The position numbers and the translations under genes were made by a program. 9,386 bases of DNA from CAYRGQ01 sp964444885 (GTDB taxonomy: Bacteria > Bacteroidota > Bacteroidia > Sphingobacteriales > Sphingobacteriaceae), in assembly GCA_964444885.1 (NCBI GenBank), contig CAYUIZ010000113.1, positions 1 through 9,386 on the forward strand, written 5' to 3'. Each line of letters begins with the position of its first letter. Position 1 is the first letter of the stretch. Of this stretch, positions 1 to 6,777 are shown piece by piece. The notes beneath the pieces are model-generated. The model searched no databases and was not told the DNA's origin. It saw only the letters and a list, made by a program, of their open reading frames with translations.

Positions 1-49
1 GTCCATTTTTTACACAAAAATGGACAAATACCATAAATATGTCCATTTT
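1..49. promoter_or_regulatory. Operator-like array of TGTCCATTTT half-sites upstream of the Fic gene
   Basis: GTCCATTTTT (1-10) and AAAAATGGAC (16-25) form a perfect 10-base inverted repeat around a 5-base spacer. The second arm also pairs perfectly (17-26 with 40-49, TGTCCATTTT) across a 13-base spacer, so three half-sites alternate in orientation. A weaker partial copy (GTCC) lies at 71-74, nearer the gene. The array ends about 50 bases before the Fic start codon. A DNA-binding protein, possibly the winged-helix tail of the Fic protein itself, is the likely ligand; that is inference. The array may extend beyond the left edge of the window. Confidence 0.65.
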
Positions 50-59
50 CTTTCATTAC

Positions 60-92
60 TTTGTGCATACGTCCGATATGGGGTTAAATTTG
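60..92 (+). promoter_or_regulatory. Candidate Bacteroidota promoter of the Fic gene
   Basis: TTTG at 60-63 and TAAATTTG at 85-92 match the Bacteroidota -33 and -7 elements (TAnnTTTG), separated by 21 bases. The expected transcription start would fall at about 98-99, almost on the ATG at 100, so the transcript would be nearly leaderless. The upstream half-site array ends about 10 bases before the -33 element, a sensible position for a regulator. Confidence 0.45.
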
Positions 93-99
93 AACATAT

Positions 100-1212
100 A
101 TGGCATACGATAGATCAAAACCTTTCAATGACCTTCCACTGCTCCCTCCCGGGTCCATTGATGACGATGTGGATATTCTGAAAAAATTGGTCACGGCATC
201 CAGAGCGTTGGCAGGGGTAAATAGCAATGTACAACGTTTGCCCAACCCCTATATGTTAATCAACACTATTGCTCTTCAAGAAGCAAAAGCATCATCAGCT
301 ATAGAAAATATCTTTACGACAGAGGATGAACTTTATAAAGCCGTTTCGGACGCTGTTCAGGAAAAAAATGCCAATCCTGCCACAAAGGAAGTTTTGCGGT
401 ATCGGGAAGCACTTTGGGAGGGATATAAACGCATAAAGGAAAAGAACGGTATTGACCTGCAAAGTATAATTGCCATTTTCCGGCAAATCAAAAATACATC
501 AAGCAGTATACGGCCACCTCATACATTGACGGTCATTCAGCGTGGACAAAGTGAATTTAGGTCGGGAGAAATTATCTATACACCCCCGAGAGGAACCGGC
601 ATTATTGAGCGATTAGTGGACAATCTATTGGACTACCTAAATGACGATAAGCTATCCGACACAGACCCCTTACTTAAAATGTGTATTGCCCATTACCAAT
701 TTGAAGCCATACACCCCTTCCCCGACGGAAATGGTCGTACAGGGCGGATATTAAACTTGCTCTACTTGGTTAATGAAGGTCTCTTAGAGCAACCTGTCTT
801 GTATCTTTCCAAATACATCATTGTCAATAAAGATGATTACTATTATAATTTAGGTGCCGTCACCCAGCGCGGGGCTTGGAAGCCATGGATACTATATATG
901 CTGGATGCTGTTGAAAAAACCTCGATATTGACCAATCAGCTCATCAGCAATATATTATATCAAATGGAAAGCACATTGGAATATGGTAAATCAATTATCA
1001 AATGGTATACTAAAGAAGTAAACGAATTATTGTTTAGCCAACCCTATATCAAACCAAAGTTGATAGGTGATGCCCTACAAATATCCTCCAGAACGACATT
1101 AACTAAATATTTCAATGAACTGGTAGCGGCACAAATACTCACATCAGCGAAAGACGGGCGGGAAGTTTTTTATATCAATGAGGATTTGATCCGTATATTG
1201 GAGGGGCAATAG
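100..1212 (+). CDS. Fic family protein (class II AMP-transferase) with C-terminal winged helix
   Basis: Fic enzymes transfer AMP from ATP to hydroxyl side chains of target proteins, and some also remove it. The protein has 370 residues, close to the usual length of the Shewanella SoFic type. An N-terminal Fic_N-like region (about 10-80) carries the class II inhibitory motif SxxxEN (S65, E69, N70), which would block ATP binding until relieved. The active-site signature HPFPDGNGRTGR spans 205-216 with catalytic H205. A flap with EIIYTPP lies at 157-163. Residues about 315-368 look like a winged helix-turn-helix. The start at 100 is supported by an in-frame TGA at 91-93. The gene is visibly more AT-rich than recX and murF-alr, which suggests acquisition. 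No antitoxin partner is seen; inhibition is built in. The target is unknown. Confidence 0.93.
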   Translation: MAYDRSKPFNDLPLLPPGSIDDDVDILKKLVTASRALAGVNSNVQRLPNPYMLINTIALQEAKASSAIENIFTTEDELYKAVSDAVQEKNANPATKEVLRYREALWEGYKRIKEKNGIDLQSIIAIFRQIKNTSSSIRPPHTLTVIQRGQSEFRSGEIIYTPPRGTGIIERLVDNLLDYLNDDKLSDTDPLLKMCIAHYQFEAIHPFPDGNGRTGRILNLLYLVNEGLLEQPVLYLSKYIIVNKDDYYYNLGAVTQRGAWKPWILYMLDAVEKTSILTNQLISNILYQMESTLEYGKSIIKWYTKEVNELLFSQPYIKPKLIGDALQISSRTTLTKYFNELVAAQILTSAKDGREVFYINEDLIRILEGQ

Positions 1213-1233
1213 CGCTAACTCAAAACGGATTCA

Positions 1234-1270
1234 ACAAAAAAAGGAAAGTCTGTAAGTTCGACTTTCCTTT
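1234..1270 (-). terminator. Intrinsic terminator of tRNA-Leu
   Basis: On the minus strand AAAGGAAAGTC pairs perfectly with GACTTTCCTTT (plus 1260-1270 with 1240-1250, 9-base loop) and is followed by a run of T ending near 1236. The T run is on the minus side only, so the terminator serves the tRNA. It may also slow Fic transcription coming from the other side. Confidence 0.85.
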
Positions 1271-1275
1271 AGAAG

Positions 1276-1360
1276 TACTCGGAGCGGGAATCGAACCCGC
1301 ACTCCTTTAACGGGAACAGGATTTTAAGTCCTGCGTGTCTACCTATTCCACCATCCGAGC
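1276..1360 (-). tRNA. tRNA-Leu (anticodon UAA)
   Basis: Read on the minus strand it is 85 bases long, with a long variable arm as in leucine tRNAs. The acceptor stem is GCTCGGA with TCCGAGT (one G-U pair) and the discriminator is A. The T arm holds GGTTCGATTCC. The anticodon loop is CTTAAAA with anticodon TAA at plus 1324-1326. CCA is not encoded; CTT follows the discriminator. It decodes UUA, and by wobble UUG. Confidence 0.96.
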
Positions 1361-1370
1361 GGGTGATGCG

Positions 1371-1406
1371 CTTGCCTCGTGCTGCGGCAGCAGCCACAGG
1401 GGCAAG
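1371..1406 (-). other. Two-part hairpin in the 5' leader of tRNA-Leu
   Basis: CTTGCC (1371-1376) pairs with GGCAAG (1401-1406), and inside it GCTGC (1381-1385) pairs with GCAGC (1390-1394) around a GGCA tetraloop. It lies in the roughly 57-base leader between the predicted transcription start and the mature 5' end. It could guide 5' processing of the precursor or be incidental. Confidence 0.45.
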
Positions 1407-1423
1407 GGTCGTGTTTGAGGATG

Positions 1424-1453
1424 CAAATATAGTTTGTTTTGCCTACATGGCAA
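1424..1453 (-). promoter_or_regulatory. Promoter of tRNA-Leu
   Basis: On the minus strand TTG (plus 1451-1453), a 19-base spacer, then TATATTTG (plus 1424-1431) match the Bacteroidota vegetative promoter. The 13-base stretch TATATTTGCATCC is identical in the tRNA-Gly promoter. The predicted start is at about 1417. Confidence 0.82.
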
Positions 1454-1504
1454 CGGAAAACTCATTTTTTATTCCATCCCCGCGTCAAGCTTGGGATGCA
1501 TCCT

Positions 1505-1544
1505 AAAAAGTAAGAACCCCTTCCGAAAGTGTCGGGAGGGGTTC
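1505..1544 (-). terminator. Intrinsic terminator of tRNA-Gly
   Basis: GAACCCCT and its inner arm CCGA pair with TCGG and AGGGGTTC (1514-1544, one mismatch in a 13-base stem, 5-base loop). On the minus strand it is followed by TTACTTTTTAGG. It starts five bases after the encoded CCA of tRNA-Gly. Confidence 0.8.
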
Positions 1545-1548
1545 CTGT

Positions 1549-1624
1549 TGGAGCGAAAGACGAGGTTCGAACTCGCGACCTCAACCTTGGCAAGGTTGCG
1601 CTCTACCAACTGAGCTACTTTCGC
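1549..1624 (-). tRNA. tRNA-Gly (anticodon GCC), with encoded CCA
   Basis: On the minus strand the acceptor stem GCGAAAG pairs with CTTTCGC, the discriminator is T (U73, usual for glycine), and CCA follows directly (plus 1549-1551). The anticodon loop TTGCCAA gives GCC at plus 1589-1591. The D arm has AGCTCAGTTGGTAGAGC and the T arm GTTCGAAC. The encoded CCA contrasts with the neighbouring tRNA-Leu. Confidence 0.96.
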
Positions 1625-1639
1625 TTGCGATTGTGGATG

Positions 1640-1670
1640 CAAATATACGCACATTTGCATTGATGCCAAA
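1640..1670 (-). promoter_or_regulatory. Promoter of tRNA-Gly
   Basis: On the minus strand TTTG (plus 1667-1670), a 19-base spacer, then TATATTTG (plus 1640-1647) match the Bacteroidota consensus. Spacing and -7 region match the tRNA-Leu promoter. The predicted start is about ten bases before the mature 5' end. This makes tRNA-Gly independent of recX upstream. Confidence 0.82.
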
Positions 1671-1697
1671 TTTATTTTCAAACAAAATGCGGCTTTT

Positions 1698-2189
1698 TTA
1701 TAAGTCATTGTCGCTCAACACCTCAAAAACGAGGTTTTGTTCGAACCCGCGCGAGGCCGCGTGGCGTGCCAGCTTATGTTTCCGGATGTAGGGATCTTTT
1801 TCGCTCGTCAGCGCAGCTTTTTTGGTCAGGGTTTCCAGGAGTTTGTTGTGATATTCCGTCGGGTCGATGGCTTGTAAGGCTATTTGGATCAACGGTTCGG
1901 AAACGGATTTGAAGGCCAGACCCTGCCGGATCTTGATCTTTCCCCAGCCCTTCATGCGGAATTTGCCGCTGGCGTAGGCGAGGGCAAAGCGTTCTTCGTT
2001 GAGGTAGTTTGTTGCGATCAGCTCGGCGATGGTGTCTTCCACTTCCGTTCCCCGCAATCCCCAGCCGTACAGTTTGTTCCGCACTTCCTGCTGCGAACGT
2101 TCCTGGAAGGCGCAATACGACTCGGCTTTGGCTTGTGCCTGCCTCGGCGTGAGCGGTGTTTGACGCGTTGATTTTTCCCGGCTTTCCAT
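1698..2189 (-). CDS. recX: Regulatory protein RecX
   Basis: RecX binds RecA filaments and damps RecA recombinase and co-protease activity. The 163-residue protein has the typical tandem three-helix layout. Its conserved first module is around residues 20-60, with YCAFQERSQQEVRNKL, then GTEVEDTIAELI, then the invariant NYLNEERFA stretch. This is followed by a basic segment with KFRMKGWGKIKI and a second repeat near the C-terminus (DPYIRKHKLARHAASRGF). The length is normal. The start ATG at 2189 lies 58 bases from the divergent murF-alr start, so the two genes share a short AT-rich intergenic region; I found no convincing promoter there. recA is not in the window. Confidence 0.9.
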   Translation of the reverse strand: MESREKSTRQTPLTPRQAQAKAESYCAFQERSQQEVRNKLYGWGLRGTEVEDTIAELIATNYLNEERFALAYASGKFRMKGWGKIKIRQGLAFKSVSEPLIQIALQAIDPTEYHNKLLETLTKKAALTSEKDPYIRKHKLARHAASRGFEQNLVFEVLSDNDL

Positions 2190-2247
2190 CCCGTCAAAAT
2201 CGCAAAAAATTCTTACAACACATAAAAAATGTTGAAATTAGCCCCCT

Positions 2248-4695
2248 ATGCACGCACATCCGTATTCGATTGCCTTAGTCAGCCAAGTGCTGTCGCCAAT
2301 GGAAGCAATCCTGTCCCATTCGGATGCAGTGATAACCGCGTTGGCCTTTGACAGCCGCAAGCTGGTGGAGCCTGGCAGCGCCCTGTTTTTCGCATTGCAG
2401 GGCAGCCGGGACGGCCATGCTTTTCTGGCGGCCGCGTATCAGGCGGGCGTGCGCAATTTTGTCGTCCAGCCCGGGTTGGCTACGGCGGCCGATTATCCGG
2501 ACGCCAACATGCTGTTCGTGCCCGACACACTACGGGCAATGCAGGCTCTGGCGGCGTATCACCGCCGCCGTTTTGATATTCCGGTGATCGGGATCACAGG
2601 CAGCAACGGCAAGACCATCGTCAAGGAATGGCTTTACCAGTTACTTTCGCCCGATTATTTGATACACCGCAGTCCGAAGAGCTACAATTCGCAGCTGGGC
2701 GTGGCGCTGTCGCTTTGGGAACTGGAAAGCCGGCATACGCTGGCCATCATCGAGGCGGGCATTAGCCAGCCCGGCGAAATGGTTCATTTGACGGAAATGA
2801 TACGTCCCACCGTCGGCGTGCTTACCGGTATCGGGCCGGCACACGACGTGGGGTTCGCCTCGCGGGAGGAGAAAATCCAGGAAAAATGGAAGCTCTTTGA
2901 CGGCGCGAAGCAAGTTATCTATTCCCCGGCTCATGCCGGCGACGCCGTGGCATCGCCGCCGGGCGCGTTCGCGTGGGGAGCGGAGGCATCGGCCGCGCTG
3001 AGGCTCCAAGGACGCCATGAGCCACGGGCAGGAGAGACGGAAATTACCGCCGAATACCGCGGGCAGCACGTATCCATCGTCATTCCCTTTACGGATACCG
3101 CGTCGGTAGACAATGCTGTCACCTGTTGGTCGGTGATGCTTACTCTGGGGTACGAGCCGGACGAAATAGCCCAACGCATGCGTTCCTTGCTTCCGGTAGG
3201 CATGCGCTTGGAGCTCAAGCGGGGCGTCGATAATTGTACGGTAATCGATGATTCCTACAGCAATGACATGGCGTCGTTGGCTATTGCCATCGATTTTTTG
3301 AAACAGCAGAATCAGCATGCCAAGCGGACCTTGATTCTGTCCGATTTTCCAGGTGTATCGGTGGGTGACACCGCGTTCTACGCTGGGTTGGCCGTGCTGC
3401 TGGCCGATAGCGGTATTCACCGCTTAGTGACGGTAGGTCCCGATCTGGCCGCGCATGGTGCGCAATTCGCATTATCGGAGCACCACGCATTCCCGGATAC
3501 GGACGCGTTGGTGTCCGACTTGGCCAACCTTTCGTTTCGCGATGAAACCGTGTTGATCAAAGGTGCACGGCGTTACCGTTTCGAGCGCATCAGCCGACTG
3601 CTTACCGAAAAACAACACGACACGGTGCTGGAAGTTAACCTGAATGCCCTGGAAGCCAATCTGAAAGCATACAAGGCAACATTGCCTAGCCACGTGAAGC
3701 TGATGGCCATGGTCAAGGCCTTTTCGTACGGAAGCGGCAGTTTTGAAATCGCCAATGTACTGCAGTTCAATCAGGTGGATTACCTGACCGTAGCCTATTT
3801 GGACGAAGGCGTGCAGCTCCGCAAGGCCGGCATCAGCTTGCCGATTGTGGTTATGAGCCCGGATGTCTTCGCGTTTGAAACCCTGTTGCGCTATCGGCTG
3901 GAACCCGAAATATTCAGTTTTTCGGTAATGGACGCTTTGGTGGCCTATCTGGAAGAACAGGAAGTCGCGGCATTTCCCATCCATGTCAAGATTGATACGG
4001 GTATGCACCGCTTGGGCTTCGCCCCAGCGGAGACGGAAAAGCTCGCGGATTACTTGGCGAATGTCCCGCAGGTGCGCGTGGCGAGCGTGTTTTCGCATTT
4101 GGCCGCCGCAGGGGAGGTCAAGCACGACAATTTCACACGGCAACAGCTCCACGTGTTTCAGGCTGCAGCAGCCACACTGGCGGCGGTGCTCCCATACCCG
4201 TTTTTGCGACATATCGCCAACACCGCGGCCATCGAACGCTGGCCGGAGGCTCATTTTGATATGGTGCGCTTGGGCATAGGTCTGTACGGTATCGGAACAT
4301 CATCGGCAAGCCTGGAGCAGGTGGGCACAATGAAATCGACTATTTCCCAAATCCGGAAGGTACCCGCAGGGGAGAGCGTCGGCTATGGACGGGATGTCGT
4401 GCTGGAGACTGACCGGACCATCGCCACGGTGAAGGTGGGCTACGCCGACGGCTACGACCGGCGCTTTGGCAATGGGGTAGGGCGGATGCGGATCCGGGGC
4501 CGCGCTGTGCCTACCATCGGCAACATCTGCATGGACATGTGCATGCTGGATGTCACGGATGTGGAAGTTGCCGAAGGCGACGAGGTCATCGTATTCGGCG
4601 ACGTGGCCGCGATGGCTGCGGCCATCGGAACCATCCCATACGAGATCTTGGCCGGCATATCACAGCGTGTAAAACGCGTGTACTACTATGAATAA
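2248..4695 (+). CDS. murF-alr: Bifunctional MurF ligase / alanine racemase
   Basis: One 815-residue polypeptide joins two cytoplasmic peptidoglycan enzymes, a fusion known in Bacteroidota. The MurF part (about 1-455) adds D-Ala-D-Ala to the UDP-MurNAc-tripeptide using ATP. It shows the P-loop GITGSNGKT at 115-123 (K122), SYNSQLGVAL near 145-154, the EAGISQPGEM segment at about 169-178, and DDSYSND in the C-terminal domain. The alanine racemase part (about 460-815) interconverts L- and D-Ala with pyridoxal phosphate. It has the cofactor lysine K490 in MVKAFSYGSG, catalytic Y713 in VGYGRD, VGYADGYDRR, and the GNICMDMCMLDVTD segment. All key residues are present, so both activities look intact. 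The fusion would couple D-Ala supply to its use. The start at 2248 precedes a typical MurF N-terminus. GC content is higher than in the Fic and ars regions. Confidence 0.96.
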   Translation: MHAHPYSIALVSQVLSPMEAILSHSDAVITALAFDSRKLVEPGSALFFALQGSRDGHAFLAAAYQAGVRNFVVQPGLATAADYPDANMLFVPDTLRAMQALAAYHRRRFDIPVIGITGSNGKTIVKEWLYQLLSPDYLIHRSPKSYNSQLGVALSLWELESRHTLAIIEAGISQPGEMVHLTEMIRPTVGVLTGIGPAHDVGFASREEKIQEKWKLFDGAKQVIYSPAHAGDAVASPPGAFAWGAEASAALRLQGRHEPRAGETEITAEYRGQHVSIVIPFTDTASVDNAVTCWSVMLTLGYEPDEIAQRMRSLLPVGMRLELKRGVDNCTVIDDSYSNDMASLAIAIDFLKQQNQHAKRTLILSDFPGVSVGDTAFYAGLAVLLADSGIHRLVTVGPDLAAHGAQFALSEHHAFPDTDALVSDLANLSFRDETVLIKGARRYRFERISRLLTEKQHDTVLEVNLNALEANLKAYKATLPSHVKLMAMVKAFSYGSGSFEIANVLQFNQVDYLTVAYLDEGVQLRKAGISLPIVVMSPDVFAFETLLRYRLEPEIFSFSVMDALVAYLEEQEVAAFPIHVKIDTGMHRLGFAPAETEKLADYLANVPQVRVASVFSHLAAAGEVKHDNFTRQQLHVFQAAAATLAAVLPYPFLRHIANTAAIERWPEAHFDMVRLGIGLYGIGTSSASLEQVGTMKSTISQIRKVPAGESVGYGRDVVLETDRTIATVKVGYADGYDRRFGNGVGRMRIRGRAVPTIGNICMDMCMLDVTDVEVAEGDEVIVFGDVAAMAAAIGTIPYEILAGISQRVKRVYYYE

Positions 4696-4756
4696 ATAAG
4701 CGGGCAACGTGCCCGTTACGAACTAGAATTGACTAACCCAAAACGACTGCCATACT

Positions 4757-5353
4757 ATGTTACGCAAACCCTTAAGGCAACTGTTCAATTACCTCATCAA
4801 AGGCACGTTGGTCGTTTTGCCGGTCGCCGGAGCCCTGTTTTTGATGGTCTGGATCGTTGCCAGCATCGATAGTGCATTGAACCTGAGCAACTGGTTTTGG
4901 ACCGACGAACAAGGCCGACCCGTTTATGTGCCCGGATTGGGTATTTTGACGGTCCTGTTGGTGCTCATTTTGGTAGGCTTCGTGTTCACCACCGTGGTCA
5001 CCGAACCCATTTACAATTGGTTTAACCGCTTGGTCAACCGTATTCCGCTGTTCAATACCCTGTATTCTTCCATTAAGGACTTCACGGAGGCTTTTGTCGG
5101 CGATGCTAAGAAGTTTACCGAGCCGGTGCTGGTCGAAGTGAACGAGACCGGCCTTCAGAAAGTGGGCTTCCTCACGCACAGTGATCTGAAGAAAATCGGC
5201 TTGGACGACCACGTGGTGGTGTATTTTCCCTATGCGTATTCTGTCGCGGGACAGGTGGTGATTGCCCGCGCCGAGCGGGTGTCCAAACTGAATATGAGCG
5301 CGACTGATGCCATGAAGCTCGTTGTCTCGGGCGGGGTGAGCGGGCTGGATTAA
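4757..5353 (+). CDS. DUF502 family membrane protein
   Basis: A 198-residue inner-membrane protein of unknown function. A short basic N-terminus leads into a membrane segment at about 14-36. A loop follows, then the conserved PGLG (59-62), which opens the second membrane segment (about 59-82). After it comes the family's NRIPLFNTLYSSIKDF segment (about 94-109) and a soluble C-terminal domain of about 90 residues. It starts 61 bases after murF-alr and is probably read with it, though TAGAATTG at 4724-4731 could be a weak -7 element of its own. Its 3' end converges on the CPBP gene, with 39 bases between the two stop codons. I can give no function beyond the family assignment. Confidence 0.85.
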   Translation: MLRKPLRQLFNYLIKGTLVVLPVAGALFLMVWIVASIDSALNLSNWFWTDEQGRPVYVPGLGILTVLLVLILVGFVFTTVVTEPIYNWFNRLVNRIPLFNTLYSSIKDFTEAFVGDAKKFTEPVLVEVNETGLQKVGFLTHSDLKKIGLDDHVVVYFPYAYSVAGQVVIARAERVSKLNMSATDAMKLVVSGGVSGLD

Positions 5354-5392
5354 GCGCCGGGTAGCGTTTGAGTGTCCATGTCTCTTTACCGC

Positions 5393-6226
5393 TCATTCGA
5401 TTCGAAATTCCTTTTTTAGCATGGCCAGAACGCTGTCGGCGGTGAGTGGGCGGGTGGTTTTGAGGTCGACGTCGACGAGCGTTTGGTCTGCCAAAAGCCC
5501 TTCGCCATGCAGTGAATCTACTAGGGATTGCAAGGATGCTTGTCGCCACATGATGGAGTCGATGCGTTCCCCATTGCGATAGATGTGCGTCTTCGGCCTA
5601 TCGGTTTTAAAGGCATGTTCCGTCACGGTCAGTCGGTAATGGTCTTCTTTTTCATCCAGCGCGACCCAGCCCTGAAGAAGTAAGAGGCTTAGAAGTCCTA
5701 CCGTGGCATTAAAGAGTCCGTGCGCAAACATGGACCACAGCAGCCCCTCGTGCAGGCGGAGGTAGGCGAGAACCAATCCACCCAGCGTCTGCGAGCTGAC
5801 GATGATGGGAAGCAATGCGTAGAACAGGGGCTGGCCGTTTTCGTAATTCACCGAATGAATCAGCCCAAAAGCAATCGACGAAAAATAAACGGCGAATTTC
5901 AGTTATTTAGGCTTAACGAACTTAAGCGGGTATCGGAAAACCAACTCTTCCAGCACGGGTGCGATAATCACCGCAGTTACAATGAATACAAATAAATCTT
6001 GGGTGGCGTCCATGGACGAGCTGAAGCGAAGCCGGAGCACAAACCGGTCGACCAGAAAGAGGAGTGGAGCCGAGATGCCCACCGCGACGCAAAATTTGGG
6101 CAGCAATGCTAGCCAGAACCGCGCACCCCGCGAAAGCTGCGATACCATTTCTGTGGCGTCTTGTCCTGGTTTTTTTAGGAAAGCCAGGAGGTTGTGGGCG
6201 TATAAACGTAGGGTATTCAGGTTCAT
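5393..6226 (-). pseudogene. CPBP (CAAX-type) intramembrane protease, interrupted by an in-frame stop
   Basis: CPBP proteins are multi-pass membrane glutamyl proteases or related factors. Reading from the ATG at 6226, codon 108 is TAA (5903-5905). The reading frame continues unchanged on both sides, for 277 codons before the final stop. The three family motifs straddle the stop: EELVFR at 93-98, FGLIH at 120-124 and HGLFN at 169-173. The spacing between the first two is about normal for the family. Membrane segments are visible at about 37-59, 76-97, 109-125 and 133-156. About 90 C-terminal residues after motif three look soluble. Without readthrough the product would end after motif one. The part after the stop has no ATG before residue 166. 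A longer start is only TTG at 6247, so I chose 6226. It is either a nonsense pseudogene, a sequencing error or a readthrough gene. Confidence 0.8.
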
Positions 6227-6244
6227 TTGCGTCAGCTTGTCCGG

Positions 6245-6276
6245 CAAACTTATTTTTTCTGATCCTGAAATGCAAA
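6245..6276 (-). promoter_or_regulatory. Promoter of the CPBP gene
   Basis: On the minus strand TTTG (plus 6273-6276), a 20-base spacer and TAAGTTTG (plus 6245-6252) fit the Bacteroidota promoter. The predicted start is at about 6238, some 12 bases before the ATG at 6226. This also argues against the TTG start at 6247, which would lie inside the -7 element. Confidence 0.6.
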
Positions 6277-6372
6277 CCCGAAATGTGGAGTCTGGCGTGC
6301 TTCGGTTACGGTTAACGAGCCTTTGCGGTCTTTAGGCTTAAAGGAGCCAGCTGTCCCGAAAGTTTATCTAAA

Positions 6373-6380
6373 TATTTTTG
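6373..6380 (+). promoter_or_regulatory. -7 element of the arsR promoter
   Basis: TATTTTTG fits TAnnTTTG, and CTG at 6351-6353, 19 bases upstream, is a near match to the -33 TTG. The predicted start is at about 6387, a few bases before the first ArsR palindrome, so the bound repressor would block initiation or early elongation. Confidence 0.5.
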
Positions 6381-6394
6381 CCTGATTAAACGTT

Positions 6395-6414
6395 ATATCG
6401 TAGTTTTACGATTA
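6395..6414. promoter_or_regulatory. ArsR operator 1 (before arsR)
   Basis: ATCGTA (6397-6402) and TACGAT (6407-6412) form a perfect inverted repeat with a 4-base spacer, inside a 20-base block that matches the second site at 17 positions. It lies 16 bases before the arsR ATG. Autoregulation by ArsR is inferred. Confidence 0.78.
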
Positions 6415-6430
6415 AGGTAATAATCACTGA

Positions 6431-6757
6431 ATGGAAATCATGAAAACAAACGGGTTTACCGAGCAGCAAAAGGAGATAGCCCAGCTTGCTAAAGCAATAG
6501 GCCACCCTGCGCGGGTTGCGATTATTGCGCATTTGTTGAAAGTAAATTCCTGTATTTGTAATGATATCGTCGATCAGCTGCCGTTAGCGCAGTCCACGGT
6601 CTCCCAACATTTAAAGGAATTGAAAAAAGCAGGGCTGATCAAAGGAACGATCGAGGGCAATGCCATCTGTTATTGCCTGGATGCGAACGCCTTTAAAAAG
6701 CTTCAAGATTACATTTCCTCCATTACGGAAGTGGAGATTAATCAATCCTGTTGTTAA
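6431..6757 (+). CDS. arsR: ArsR family arsenite-responsive repressor
   Basis: A 108-residue winged-helix repressor that should leave DNA when it binds As(III). The recognition helix region is about 52-67 (LAQSTVSQHLKELKKAG), followed by the wing (GTIEGNAICYCL, 72-83). C41 and C43 sit in SCICND at the start of helix 3, the position of the CxC sensor (ELCVCDL) in classical ArsR. Extra cysteine pairs are C80/C82 in the wing and C107/C108 at the very end, which may add a ligand or change affinity. An in-frame Met at residue 4 is an alternative start. It heads the arsenic operon, with one operator before it and one after it. Confidence 0.93.
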   Translation: MEIMKTNGFTEQQKEIAQLAKAIGHPARVAIIAHLLKVNSCICNDIVDQLPLAQSTVSQHLKELKKAGLIKGTIEGNAICYCLDANAFKKLQDYISSITEVEINQSCC

Positions 6758-6777
6758 AAATAAATTTTTACCTATGC

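Noticed and set aside
1..1212. Fic as half of a toxin-antitoxin pair or a new defence system
   Set aside because: There is no small partner gene beside it. The class II inhibitory motif is inside the protein, and no defence genes are in the window.
1475..1503. CATCCC/GGGATG hairpin and the GGATGCATCC palindrome between the tRNA genes
   Set aside because: A six-base stem with a 12-base loop and a ten-base palindrome are within chance, and neither fits a known element or a sensible position.
2190..2247. Divergent promoters between recX and murF-alr
   Set aside because: The region is AT-rich with a small CAACA/TGTTG inverted repeat, but no TAnnTTTG plus -33 pair with correct spacing is present on either strand.
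2641..4254. Long open frames on the minus strand opposite murF-alr
   Set aside because: They are shadows of a GC-rich gene whose plus-strand product has intact catalytic motifs. Their translations show no recognisable family.
4699..4717. Hairpin CGGGCA-ACG-TGCCCG between murF-alr and the DUF502 gene as a terminator
   Set aside because: The stem is short with a 3-base loop and no T run follows, so a terminator call is not supported. The two genes may well be co-transcribed.
5393..6247. Two separate genes or a frameshifted CPBP gene
   Set aside because: The two open stretches are in the same frame (6247 and 5851 differ by a multiple of three). The second begins with GTG inside a motif region and the first, if extended, with TTG inside a promoter element. 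One gene with an internal TAA explains them better.
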